NCBI GenBank assembly: GCA_947650285.1
Contig: CANTFL010000563.1
Location: forward strand, 1-64,000
Source of the DNA: Hyaloperonospora brassicae
Lineage: Eukaryota; Oomycota; Peronosporomycetes; Peronosporales; Peronosporaceae
Direction of reading: 5' to 3'
Length of the DNA stretch: 64,000 nt
Part shown: positions 32,701-44,500 of the stretch, one piece after another
How positions within the stretch are numbered: position 1 is the first letter of the stretch
Layout: each line of letters begins with the position of its first letter
Made by a program: the position numbers and the translations under genes
The notes under the pieces: generated by a model
What the model saw: only the letters and a program-made list of their open reading frames with translations
Told to the model about the DNA's origin: nothing
Databases searched by the model: none

Positions 32701-34242
32701 TACTTGCCCCGGTATGATATTCCACACCCTTTACTCTCCACTAGTCCATACGAAATAATGTTTCCCTCGAGGTTTTCTGCGAAGTACACATCCGTCAAGC
32801 GCACCTTGGTTCTTTTACCCAGTACTTTCGTAGCAATAGTCGCACTTCCACGCATCGTTATGCGCAGGTGTCCACCATTCCGCAGCGACGCACTCGCTGA
32901 TGTGTTTCTCAGGGTCTTCCAGTAATGAAGCGTCATTAACTAGGTGTCGGCTCGATCCGCTATCGAGGATCCGGTAATCTTCCTTGACACTTGGTCCGCC
33001 TATGGCCAGAACGAAGTCCACATCATCCGTCGCTCTTGTCTCAGCACTGCCATCGGTGCACTCTATCTTCAAGTGTCCTCTCTTTCCACATTTGTAGCAC
33101 GTGCGCATATCTCGAAGGTCCTTGTGATTGTGCGTTCGGGTCTTGGGATAGGCTAGGCGTCCATTTTCGACGGTATTAACCACGTCCTTTCCTCTATTCT
33201 TCCCGCGCATCTCGATCTCGGTCGACTGCGCGAAGTGCGCAAGCTCTTCCGCCTGCCGCAAATAGTCTATGCGCGTGAGGTTTAACCTCGCCAACATCGA
33301 CACCCTCATACTGGGGTCGGCGTAATGCACAATATTGTCTTGAACTAGGTTGTAGGCACCTCCACACGCTTCACTCACCGCCACCAAATACAGGTAATGC
33401 TCCGTCTAGCTTTGCTTGTAACTCTTGGGAGCTGTAAAAATCTTCATACTTTGTGCGGGAGTTACCTTGGTCGCAAACGTATGGAGTAGACGCTGCATCG
33501 CATGCTCTAGCGTCGGCTGTTCTTTAAATCACCCCTCGACCTGTTGGTTGTAATATCCTTCGGCCATACCGGTCAAGTAGTGCCCTAGCACGTCTACCTT
33601 GACGTCTTCACTCCACTGGAAACCACTTGCTCGCTACGCGAACATGATCTGCCTTACAAATCTCTTGTTTCACGATAAAAACCCACTTTCGAGACCTTGA
33701 TACAATTCCTTGCCATCAGAAGGTCGGATGCCCAGCTTCCTCTGTCGCGTATCCGGCACACGAACGTATTGTAATCCTGTTGCCATGTGTGGTGGGGGCG
33801 CCGGCTGGTACATGGGTGGTGGCACGTAATGCTGATACAGTACTGGTTGCGGCGCTTGCGCCATCTCAACATTGGCCGCTGTACCAGCGTATCCAGGCTG
33901 TCTTGCAACAAAGTACGTTGATGGCGATACGTCGGGTGACACGCTCCTCGAAGGCGACACATCCAACGCCTCTCTGGTCATGGCTTTGCCTTGCCCCAAC
34001 ACCGAACCAAAAACGCTGGCCTCATCGTCGTTTAAGCGCTCCTTCTCCTCCAGTCGCCCTTGCGACGCCTACATGCGCTCCGTGAGGCCCGTGAGAAGGT
34101 CCAGCAGCTTACTCTGCGTGTCCCTTGGTTCTTCTTTGATCTCTTCTTTCTCTTCCAGAGCGCCGGCCCTTTCGCGACCGGCATCTTCCCTGCGCTGCTG
34201 ACGACCTTTAGCCGCAGCAACTTCTTCGCAATTTGGGCTCAT
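29762..34242 (-). pseudogene. Copia-A gag-pol, disrupted
   Basis: Gag starts at ATG 34242, inside the primer-binding site (MSPNCEEVAAAKG), with an early in-frame TAG. Recognisable parts in order: the gag zinc knuckle CYKCGKRGHLKIEC (about 33100), protease ILDSGSSRHLVND, integrase zinc region HFHKRLVHLDN to CLACAQAKQ (about 32400-32530), the integrase catalytic residues in ICSDLKG, LRTDGGGKY and VKAERMHR, RT with VGVYVDDLLVT (about 30780), and RNase H WSDSDHAADKVDRKS. At least six frameshifts or stops separate them, so no polyprotein can be made. Domain order with integrase before RT is diagnostic of Ty1/copia. Confidence 0.9.
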
Positions 34243-34246
34243 AACC
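34235..34246 (-). other. Copia-A primer-binding site from initiator-tRNA anticodon arm
   Basis: GGTTATGAGCCC directly follows the 5' LTR. It is complementary to GGGCUCAUAACC, the anticodon-loop region of eukaryotic initiator Met tRNA, as in the half-tRNA primer of Drosophila copia. The ATG of this site is the apparent gag start. Confidence 0.8.
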
Positions 34247-34435
34247 TGTTATACTTTATAGGTATAGAGGATGCTTTGAAAGTAGAAGTGATATTTGTTT
34301 GAACGTCCTACAAACAATGTTTCTTACGCTCTCTACCATCCAACCATTTTATAAACCGATTGTGGCTGCATCTTCCTTCCGAGAGTGGTCGGCTGAACTT
34401 CGTCAAACTCTCACCATCTTGCATTTTCGCCAATA
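34247..34435 (-). repeat. Copia-A 5' LTR (189 bp)
   Basis: Ends in TATAACA on the minus strand directly before the primer site. Its outer boundary is set by the TGTAC target duplication; it begins TATTGGCG rather than the usual TG. Confidence 0.85.
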
Positions 34436-34440
34436 TGTAC

Positions 34441-34761
34441 ATGTTGAGTGAAGGCTCTCACGCGCTGCGTGAAGGCTGCGCAATTGACTGCCGCACAACT
34501 CCTGATTGCTTCAGACATCCGCATGTGATGCGTGATATGCTTGCGGTTCTGACGGTCACAGCGCATCAAGACTGAAGTATACGAGGTATCATTGGAGGAG
34601 GAGATTCCGACAAAGCTATGACAATAGGACATCTTACATTTTATTATGGTAAAAATGTCAAAAGTATACAATAAAAATTACCATAGTAAACAAAGAAGTT
34701 GTCTTATGGTGATGATATTATCGCAGCACCCCTGGTCTAGCTTGACAGATGAAGTACAACG
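34441..34761. other. Host sequence between Copia-A and Copia-B
   Basis: The 321 bp left between two independent insertions, including one copy of each target duplication. No gene recognised. With 39900-39953 it is the only pre-insertion DNA in 18 kb. Confidence 0.6.
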
Positions 34762-35087
34762 TGTTAGAAAGTATGTTGCAGTTGCACTCGTGCAAAGGAA
34801 AGTGAAAATAAAAGTGAAATATACTTAGTGTTAACCATTCCTCCTGTCAACACTACGTTATGCATAGACCATACCAGAATTGCAACTGGACCAGGCCAAG
34901 TTGCACATGGTCTCCGTCTCTCTCTGTCCCACGTGTCATCTTGTTACATGGCGTCCGTCTCCCTCTCTGTCCCAAGTGTCTACCTGTCACATTCCAATTA
35001 ATCAGGTGGGGTCGCAGCTTACCTGTAACGGGTCTTGCACTTAAACTGCAGGACCTTGTTACCTGTCAGAAACAATGACTTCTAACA
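34762..35087 (-). repeat. Copia-B 3' LTR (326 bp)
   Basis: Ends TGTTAGA and TCTAACA form inverted repeats. It holds one copy of a 42-bp unit that is duplicated in the other LTR. Confidence 0.9.
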
Positions 35088-38000
35088 CTCCTCCTCGACA
35101 TCATCCTGTATGGTGATCAACTTGAACATGCCGCGCAAGTCTACAATTCTCGGAGCTAGTAGTGCCTTCTTTTGTAGATCCGCGATCATATCTCCGGACT
35201 TGACAAAACTTGGCTTTATCGTCTTGACTTGTGCGTAGTGGCAGATGAACTTGAATCGTATGTCAATTTGCTTTGCGCTCGACGTACTCTTTTCGCTCTC
35301 CAATTCCATGCCTAGTTCGACGAAAAGCTCCTTGAGTCCCAACAGTTCACGTCTTGCTTGGGACGCTGCAATAAACTCTGCTTCCATTGTGCTGAGCGAA
35401 ACTCCAGTCTGCTTCTTGCAGGCCCACGACACCACTGCACCATCCATGGTCACCACACATTTTGACACCGACTTTCGATCAGACTTGTCCGCAGCGAAGT
35501 CTGCATCGCTCCAACTTTCAATCTTAATCGGATCGTTCGAAGAGCTCGTGGTGTTGATGCACAGCTTTAGAGACTTTGTGCCCTTCAAGTATCTCGAAAC
35601 TTGTTTGGCCATCTTTTAATCCTTTTCTATAGGATTGTGTGTTTGCCTAGTTGCTCGATGCACAGCAAAACTGATGTCAGGTCGGGTGCAACGTGCAATC
35701 CAAAGTAGGCTACCGACGAGAGATTGAAAGGCCTTGATGCTTTTGTGTCCGGACGCGCTCGATGCATTCAAAGTAATTAAAACTTGAGGGTCCACCTCAT
35801 TGCAATCTTCATCAATAGGAGCCCGCACCGCATTTGCTGACTTCAACCCATGGTCCCTCAACAATAAGTCGATCATCGGTTCTTATTCCAGTACGTATCC
35901 AGGCTTGGCATCCTGCATAATCCGCATGCCAGGAACTTGTTCACAACGCCAATTCCTTTATTTAGAGGGACGCTATGTTCAAGAAGAATTGCTCCACAAC
36001 TGCAGGTGAAGTGCCAGTGACCAACAAGTCATCCACGTGTACCCCTACAATCCTGACGTCGTCACCAAACTTCTTCATGTAGAGACACATGTCAGTCAAA
36101 CATTGCTTGAAGTTTAGTTTAACCAACTTCGAATGTAACAACTTGCTCCACAATCGTCCGGCCTGCTTTAAACCGTAAAGTGATTTCTTCAGCATCAGAG
36201 CAAGATGTTTCGTTTCCTTGACTCCGTGTTTGTTCAATATGTCTTGACTCATTTGCATCACTCTCGGGACCTTCATATAAATGTCCAAATCCTTCTCCTT
36301 ATCCGCCTTGACGAACATGTTCGGTACATCTCCATGGCGTTCAGGGACATTCCACCGACACGAGAGTACCAGAATCGTCTTCACGGTCCCGAGTTCCATC
36401 ACCGCTGCGAAGGTCAAAGTGTAACCAACCCCGAAAAGCTGATCATTTCCTCATGCGAAGAGTCTTGCCTTGTACCGCTTCACGTTTCCGTTCGCATTTG
36501 TCTTCTTCTTGAATACCCACTTGATATGCAGGACATGCGAATCCGCCGGCGGAACGACCATCGCCTGGACAACATTTGCCTCCAAATCTGCCAGTTCCTC
36601 AGTGATCGCCACAAGCCATTTGTCCTTCGAGTGGCTCATCATGGCTTCACCATAGTTTCTTGGGTAGGGCTCGACGAAAGTGTTAACGGTGTCTTGTGGA
36701 TCCGCACCCTCGTCTACATCGCCTTGCCTGCTCGCCTTCTTGCTCATTGATCGCGTCACATGTCGATCACGTGTCCATCCAGTCGAAAGACGTGTTGCAG
36801 GACGATCTCCAACTTAAACTTGAGGCTCCCTCTGACCGTCGGTTTCACGCTAATATTCCGTCGGATCGCCACCCGATACGTCGGTCAGGGCTCCGATGTT
36901 TTTTACATGTTGTGTTACCACGACGACACGATCCTTTGCCAGGAAAACACGGTATCCCTTCGTTTCATCATCCTTCCCAATGATGATAGCCGCCTTTCCA
37001 CGCATACCCAGCGACTTGTTGTTCGTGTGTAGGTGAATCGTGCACGTAGAACCGAAACCACAATTTCACTAAGATTTGGTTTCTTCTTGGTGAGCAATTC
37101 AATGGGCGAGAGTCCACCGTCATTTGCCTTAGTGGGACTTTGATATAAAATGTACGCTGCTTACTCCACAGCGTCACCCCAGAATTTAAGAGGAAGAACA
37201 ATTGCAAACACCATGCTTCGCACCATGTTCATGATGGTGCGATGCATCCTTTCTGCTTTGCCGTTGCGGGCCTGATTATCACGCTCACTGATTTGACGTG
37301 AGACACCAGTTTCCTTATAGAACACGTCCAAAGTCGTGTACCCCGCCGTCCGTATGAAGGACGTGGATGCGACAATCAAAACGTCGCTCCTAGGCCGACA
37401 GGAAATGATTGAATTTCATCGCAGCAACATCCTTCGTCTTTGCTAAAAGTACCCGGCAAATATTCGATCGGTGATCAACAAAGTTGATCATGTACCGATT
37501 ATCAAGGCGGTCTCGTGGAGTCATGGGACCCTTAAGGTCGGAACAAATGACTCCTCCGATCACATCGATCGGTGAATTTTCCCACAATCCTTGCGCGACT
37601 GCACGTTCTTCGTCTGCTTGCCTGTGCACAGGGCAAGCACTTGACGCGCTTAGTATCAGTGAGTTTGATACCAGAGGCGGGGTCGCGAGCCATCTTGATA
37701 ATCGTGCCGTAGCACATATGACCTAAACGTCGATGAAAATGTAGCAGGGTTCCATGTTGAAGGCTCATCTGCGCTTCGTCTTCATTGTCGTGAACGACTC
37801 CCATGATCGCTTCCTTCGGTGACCCAGAGACTCAGAAATCGTCCATAACATTATCCTTGAAGACTTCCACAACCAACACATCGTTAACACGTACGACGTC
37901 CATTATAGGTGTGCCTCCAGGGTTGGAGACCATCACACGCTTTCCTCGACGATATTCAGGAACACATCCCTTCTTTTCCAATTTCCCAAAGGAAGTGATG

Positions 38001-39530
38001 TTACGCCCCAAATTGGAGGCGTATTGAACATCAAAAAGTCGGATGGTCTTAGTGACCCCAAGTGCTTTGACTTGAATCATTGCACTTCCTGCTTCGTAAT
38101 CTTGAGCGTTCCCCCATCCGAAGCTGCGGTAAAGCATTCATGGTTGCAGTCTACCACATCTTCTAGCAGACTCAGGTCATTGACTAAATGACGTCCTGAG
38201 CCGCTGTCCAACACCCACTTGGTGATCGCGTGCGTCTTGTTTTCGTCCATGCTTCGAATTGTAAGGAAGAAATCTGCGTCTTGTTTCCTGCGAGTCTCTT
38301 TCGAACATGATGCCTTCAAATGTCATGTGCTACCACATAGGTAACACCTCTTGGGTCCTCGAACATCATGTTGCTTTTTGTCAGATGGAATCTTCCTTGG
38401 TTCCTTTGTTGTTTCGACGGCGTTCACGAAATCTCGACCGAAGTTCTTGACACGGACTTCTATCTCCGTCGACTGAGCGACTTGAGCCAGCTCTTCGGCC
38501 TGTCGAAGGTAGTCGACCCTGTTCAAATTCAGTCGCGACAACATTGTCATCCGCATTGAAGGGTCAGCATAATGGACAATGTTGTCCAAAACAAGGTTCT
38601 CTGCGCCTCCGCACGCATCACCCACAGCCGTAAGGTAGAGAAAATGTTCTGTCCAGCTACGTTGAGGATACTTAGACGCGGTGAACAATTTCATGCTTTA
38701 TGCAGGTGTGATCTTATTGGTAAATGTTTGAAGCAGTCTTTGCATGGCATGCTCCAAGGTTTGGCCTTCAGACCACCATGTTTCAACCTGCCGACGGTAA
38801 TACTTCTGGGTAGTGCAGCAAGATGTTTTCCCAGAACATTAACCTTGATGTTTTCTGGCCAAACGAATCCACAGGCGCGCTCTGAGAAGCCAACTTGACG
38901 GAAGAACTCTTTGCCCCATTCCAAGAAACCACTACCAAGCCCATGGTAGAGTTCCTTTCCATCGAAGGGTTGCAAAGCCAGCTTCCTTTGGCGACCGTCC
39001 GGCACGCCTTGACGTACCTGTGCAGTTTGATTAAACATCGGACCTGGCATGCGAATACCCGGGTATGCTCCCGCGGTCATTTCCTGTCCTTGGAAACCGG
39101 GCTCAGGAGCTTGAACCGCTCCGTTATTCGCAGCTGCTTGCGCTGGCGGGTCAGGAACGTGTACCCGAGCATCAGCTTCTCGATGTGCACCAAAGTACGT
39201 GTCCGGCTAGACTTCCGGTGAGCGTTTGGGAGGGGGGGTATGTACCAAAGCTTGAAGGTTAATGCCCGCGCTTGAACCCATAACCAAACCAAAGATGCTT
39301 GACTCCGCGGAGTCCTTGCGTTTGCCGTTCACTTGTCAAGCTTGGGAGGATTCCATCCTACATATCCGTTCCGACAAGTCGCCTAGCATGGCGAGCAACT
39401 TGTCCAGTGCCGCTGCGGGCACTGCCGACTTTTCTTCCAAATTGGGGTCGATGGTCAAACCCTGACCATCGACCACCACAGCGGGTTTGGCCTTGAGGGC
39501 CACGCCGCCAACACCTTCGGTTGGGCTCAT
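35082..39530 (-). pseudogene. Copia-B gag-pol, disrupted
   Basis: Gag starts at ATG 39530 within the primer-binding site (MSPTEGVGGVALK). Landmarks in order: gag region LALQPFDGKELYHGL (about 38950), zinc knuckle CYLCGST-stop-HLKASC near 38330 with an in-frame stop inside it, protease VLDSGSGRHLVND, integrase zinc region HFHRRLGHMCY to CLPCAQ, integrase core at 37160-37630, RT with VGVHVDDLLVT (Tyr of YVDD replaced by His, about 36020), and an intact-looking RNase H frame 35612-35082 (WSDADFAADKSDRKS, STMEAEFIA) that ends inside the 3' LTR. Several stops and frameshifts make it nonfunctional. Confidence 0.9.
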
Positions 39531-39534
39531 AACC
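39523..39534 (-). other. Copia-B primer-binding site from initiator-tRNA anticodon arm
   Basis: GGTTATGAGCCC directly after the 5' LTR, identical to Copia-A although the LTRs are unrelated. Its ATG starts the gag frame. Confidence 0.8.
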
Positions 39535-39899
39535 TGTTTAAAATATGTTGTAGTTGCACTCGTGCAAAGGAAAGTGAAAGTAAAAGTGAAATATATTCAG
39601 TATTAACCATTCCTCCTGTCAACACTACATTATGCATAGACCAAACCAGAACTGCAACTAGACCAGGTCAAGTTGCACATGGTCTCCGTCTCTCCCTGTC
39701 CCACGTGTAATATTGTCACATGGCGTCCGTCTCTCTTCGTCCCAAGTGTTGACCATGTCACATGGCGTCCGTCTCTCTTCGTCCCAAGTGTCGGCCTGTC
39801 ACATTTCAACCAATCAGGTGGGGTCGCAGCTTACCTGTAACGGGTCTTGCACTTGAACTGCATGAACTTGTTACCTGCCAGAAACAATGACTTCTAACA
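39535..39899 (-). repeat. Copia-B 5' LTR (365 bp)
   Basis: Same sequence family as 34762-35087 but longer, because a 42-bp unit starting GTCACATGGCGTCCG at 39715 is repeated at 39757. Confidence 0.9.
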
Positions 39900-39953
39900 C
39901 AACGACGAAGAAAAATGAATGTGGATGACTTGTTTGATTCGCTGCACCAAACA

Positions 39954-40395
39954 TGTAATGGGGTAGCCCATTTCATGAGATTGCCATTAAAACAATCTGA
40001 CAATAAAGGATATTACGTTGAATATTATTTTAATAATATCACAAGACATGGTGATATTGTTGGGATGACCGAAAGGTCTACTCATTGGTTGATATCGTGA
40101 TGATATCAACCCACCAATCGCTGCTAGACGCGCGCAATGGGTAGTGAGTAGACGCCATCATACATATAGTTATATTAGTTAATTAAGTCAGGACAACATA
40201 GATTCAAGGAGTTATAGGACTTAATTATATCAATACAGTTTTACTTTTACCAAGAGGCTAGTCTGACGACTTATTCTCCGTCCCTTCCTCTGTGTTTTCC
40301 TTAAAACACCTAGCAGGGCACTGTCGACCACTGTCGTCAGTGGAAGTATACTCCGTACTGGTCAACCAGTACGTAGTCAACAGTGCCCCGTTACA
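39954..40395 (+). repeat. Gypsy-2 5' LTR (442 bp)
   Basis: Begins TGTAATGGGGTAGCCC and ends CCCCGTTACA. Differs from the 3' LTR at the first 40 bp (five changes) and once near 40273. Confidence 0.93.
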
Positions 40396-40444
40396 CCTAG
40401 TAGCACTTTGTAGTCCGGCCAAGGTCACAACCCCATCGCCCAAC

Positions 40445-41564
40445 ATGAACATGTTGGACGATGTAGACGGCGACAGCTTTCACGGAACCCGTGAAAGCTA
40501 CTGTCATTTGAGCGACATCGAATGGAGTGCGATCGAACGAATGAGTTTGACCGTTGGCGAGGAAGCCATCTGGGCCATGCTATCCTCAAGGGATAGGGAC
40601 CAGAAACATGTCGTCATTAGCAAGTTCTTGTAACGAGAACATAATGAGTCGCGAGCGCAGGTGACCTTGTTACAACAACAAGATCACCAGCGGACCGAAG
40701 CACTGAGACAACAACAGTCTCAGTCCGCAGAGCCGACTCGTGAGCGTCGACGGGAGTCTCTAGAACTAGAGGTCTCCAAGTATCCTGGAGTCGAGGAAGA
40801 CTCCCTGTTGAGGTGGTTCGTGGAGCTGGACGATGCCATCTATGCTCGTCGAATCGATGATGAGCGAATGCAAGTCTCATTCGCTCAGTCTAACCTGGCA
40901 GGAGAAGCCAGAGCTTGGGCCCTGAACCTCAAGTTGCACGACCCACATGTGTTTGGGGCGTTGAGGATCTTCAAGACCCTGCTCAGTGAGACGTATGAAC
41001 CGCCCAGAGCAGAGTTCAGGAATCTTTCGGAGCTCCTGCAAATCAAGCAGGGTAAGCGTAAGGTTCACGCTTACGCCCAACATGTACGCTACCTTGCAAG
41101 CTGCATGGTAGTAAACCCTGTGAGTGAGTTTGTGTGGATCACAATCTTTATACAAGGGCTTTCAGACGACATGTTAGGGACCACCTGTTCCGCGGAAAGC
41201 TAAAGACGCTCTCCGAAGCAATATTTGCAGCGGAGCAAGAAGATTATAGCGTGAGACAATCTCACGCTACGTTGACCTTGCATCGTCCACAGAGACGATA
41301 AGCAGTCGGAGGTCCAGAACCAATGGACCTCTGTAATGTCGAGGGCGAGAAACCTCGCCCTGCGAATGACAAGCGAATGGTGAGATGCCATTGCTGTCAC
41401 AAACTGGGACACTACGCATATGAATGCAGTATTCCCCGCTCAGAACCTCGCGGTGCTGAGCGCAGTGTTCACCCACCAGCAAGAAGAACTGGAGGGCGAG
41501 GGTCCGTTGCTGTTGCGAAGTCGCAACAGCAAGGTGGACCATCAAAAACGGTCGGGATCAGTAG
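40445..41564 (+). pseudogene. Gypsy-2 gag, disrupted
   Basis: Starts ATG 40445 (MNMLDDVDGDSF). The Gag core reads SLLRWFVELDDAIYARR, AWALNLK and LLQIKQGKRKVHAYAQHV, in parallel with Gypsy-1 Gag. A zinc knuckle CHCCHKLGHYAYEC lies at about 41385-41425. In-frame TAA codons at 40631 and 41201, plus at least one frameshift before the knuckle, break it. The end of gag is KNGRDQ then TAG at 41562-41564, the same as Gypsy-1. Confidence 0.88.
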
Positions 41565-41586
41565 GGGCGGATCGCCCTACTGATCC
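41543..41586 (+). promoter_or_regulatory. Decayed -1 frameshift signal of Gypsy-2
   Basis: CAAAAAC (41543-41549), a 5-nt spacer, then a perfect 12-bp stem GGATCAGTAGGG (41555-41566) with CCCTACTGATCC (41575-41586) and an 8-nt loop. The gag TAG sits in the stem and the -1 frame leads into pol, as in Gypsy-1. The first base of the heptamer is C instead of A, which should weaken slipping. Confidence 0.65.
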
Positions 41587-44500
41587 AGCAACATCAAGAG
41601 AATTTGCAAGTCTCCTGAAGAAGGTTTCTCCCGACACACAATTTCTGTGTGTCTCTGCACCTGGTGATAAGCTGGCTCGTATCACCTTGAAGTTAGAAGT
41701 GAAAAAGGCTTGTCACTTCGCGCCCTAGTTGATTGTGGGGCGTCGAACAATTTTGTTCGTCGCCAGTCGCTATAGGCAGGATGTTTTAACGTCGTGGAGC
41801 GGGAGATCCCTCCAACGAAGATGACGGTGCGCCTAGCGACAGGCGCATCGGTCACTGTGAAGAAAAGTGTAGTCGGAATCCACTACACGTTAAAAGGCGA
41901 ACAGTACGATGATGATTTCATCGTGCTTGACCTAGATGACAAGTTCGACGTCATCTTAGGGTTGCCTTGGCTCAGGAAATACAAGCCAAGGGTGAGTTGG
42001 CAGTATCGATCGGTTACGATACCTACCACTTGTTCCTCAGATAAACATCTGACGAATAATTTGGAACGCCCACACTCACGTGGGTGTACTACGAGTGAGT
42101 ACGATGGTCTCACTTGTGGTACGGTCGTTAGCACGACTGTACAAGAACACAATGTAGATGATCACTACATTGAGTAGAAAGCTCACCCAGATCCTGTGGA
42201 AGTGATTTCCCAGGAGGTAATCGAGACACTGAATGTCTTGGTTAATGATGGATCAGGCGTAGGCGCTTACACGCTTGATCTGGTTGCGCCTCCGAAGATA
42301 ACCTCGAAGATAACTCAACTGCCGACGCTAGAACCGAAACGGTTCTTGCGTGATCTGCGTAGTAGCAAAGTTAAGCAGATCTGTGTACTCGTCGCGGAGG
42401 ACGAGTACGTTACCGATATTCGATCGGCAATGGTGTTTAATGAGAATAAGAGGGTTCTCAGCAGTTCATCGATGGACGAAAGTGTCATCGATGAGAAGAC
42501 TCAAATTGAGATATTTGAATCTCAATCCTGGAAGTCGCTTCAGGCAAATCATTTGTATATGGATTTGATCGAATTTAAGGATGTGTTCCCTGAATCCGTG
42601 CCTTGCGAGTTGCCTAAGGACAAAGGCACTCGACACGAGATCGAGCTCAAACCAGGCTCGAAGTACTGTGTCATGAAGCAGTGGCCACTGCCTCGTGAAC
42701 AAGTGATAGCGATCGACACGTTCTTTGCCGATCGCTTAGCAGCGGGCCATGTGAGGTAATCGACATCCCCTCACAGCTCTCCGACCTTCTGTGTGCGAAA
42801 GGCCACAGGAGGATGGCGGATAGTGCACACGTTCACCAAATTGAATGCTGCACCGGTACCGGCTCAGACGCCGTTACCCAATAGAGGACGTAATCATAGA
42901 TGGTATGTCAAAGAGTACCATCTTTTCGTCCATGGATCTGATGGACGGATTCTATCAGATCCTCATGCGTGAAAAGGATGTTCCGTACACAGCAGTGAGC
43001 ACCCCCAGCTGTATGCTGTGGGAGTGGCTAGTGATACCACAGGGGCTGAGTAATGCCCCTGCAACATTCAACAGATGCGTTACGAATCTGTTGAGACCGG
43101 TGCGGGATTTTGCACCAAGCTATTTCGATGATGTGTTTGTCCGTAGCCGGGATATGGATGAAAGGAAGGACGTTGAAGTTCACAGAACTCACGTTCGTCA
43201 GGTTCTTCAACGTATGCGCAAGCATAAGTTATATGCCAACCTCAAGAAGTGTATATTTGTGGAAAGCGAAATACCACTTCTCGGGTGCATCGTCGGCAAA
43301 CACGGCGTACGCCCTGATCCCGAAAAGATCAAGGCGATCATCGACGGGCCAGTGCCAGTCGATGTCAAGGGACTTCGTAAGTTCCTTGGCTTATCGGCGT
43401 ACATGCACAAGTTTTTCGCGCAATTACGCCGGGATGACTGTTCATCTTTCTTGCTTGCTCCAGAAAGATGTGAAGTGGTCATGGAACGCTGACTGTCAGC
43501 GTTCCTTTGAAAGCATCATGAAAAGATTGATGCAATCGCCCATCTTGGCGATTGCAGATCAGGACAGATCTTTTCATGTGGTCTGTGACGCCAGCGATTT
43601 TGCTATCGGCTATGCGTTGATGCAGTATGACACAGACGGCGCAGAGCGCGTCGTCTGCTATCAATCGCGTCAGCTGCAACCAGCCGAACGCAATTATCCA
43701 GTGCATGACAAGGAACTACTTTCCATGAATTATGCACTGGCTAAGTTCCGCGTCTATCTCCTCGGAGGTAGACCGTTCATCGTATATAAGGACCATGCGT
43801 CACTACGCACGGCCGTAGACAGTCCACACATCTCGAAACGAATGGCGAGGTGGCTGTCTTTCTTCGCGGAGTAAAACTTCCCCGTGGAGTACAAGCCAGG
43901 ACGACTTAATGTCGTCGCTGATGCGTTATCACGTCGGCCCGAATTCGAGCCAACTACCCGAGTCAACAGTGAGGCTTTGCCCACTGTTGCGACACTGTCC
44001 ATCAGTGTGCCGTCGTCGCCGTTACTCGACGACGGGCGGAAGGCATGCGCAGGAGACACGAATCTTCTCCGTTTGATGGGTCATCTTGCAAACCCATCCC
44101 GGAAATCCTTGTCGTATTTGCCGGCCCTGTACCGTTCCTCTTCGGATCGGTACACCACTCGCAATGTCCTGCTGTACTATACAGCAGTTGCTGACGACAC
44201 GCCTCGTGTCGTCGTTCCTAATCATGATGAATTGCGATTACGCATCATGTTCGAGTGTCACGATGCGCCGTCTGGCGGGCATCGTGGCAGAGAAAAGACT
44301 TAGCTCACGGGTAGTCGTGACTATTACTGGCCCCGCCAGTATGACTTTGTCCGCAAGTACATTCGTTCTTGCGAGGTCTGTCAACGGGTGAAGCCTAGTC
44401 CTTCATCCCGTGCATCCTTACAACCTCTGCCGGTCCCGGTAGAGTGTTAAGAGTCCGTGTCCATGGACTTTGTCTTCGGGAAACCCGAAGACACTAACAA

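Larger units (their letters stand above)
29582..34435 (-). mobile_element. Copia-A: decayed Ty1/copia retrotransposon
   Basis: Short LTRs at 29582-29761 and 34247-34435 flank a minus-strand gag-pol in copia order (gag, protease, integrase, RT, RNase H). A perfect 5-bp target duplication TGTAC lies at 29577-29581 and 34436-34440. Frameshifts and stops are frequent, and the LTRs differ by several substitutions and an 8-bp indel, so the copy is old and inactive. Confidence 0.92.
34762..39899 (-). mobile_element. Copia-B: decayed Ty1/copia retrotransposon
   Basis: LTRs 34762-35087 and 39535-39899 flank a minus-strand copia gag-pol. A perfect target duplication CAACG is present at 34757-34761 and 39900-39904. 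It shares layout and primer site with Copia-A but has unrelated, longer LTRs. Fewer disruptions than Copia-A, yet still several stops and frameshifts. Confidence 0.93.
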
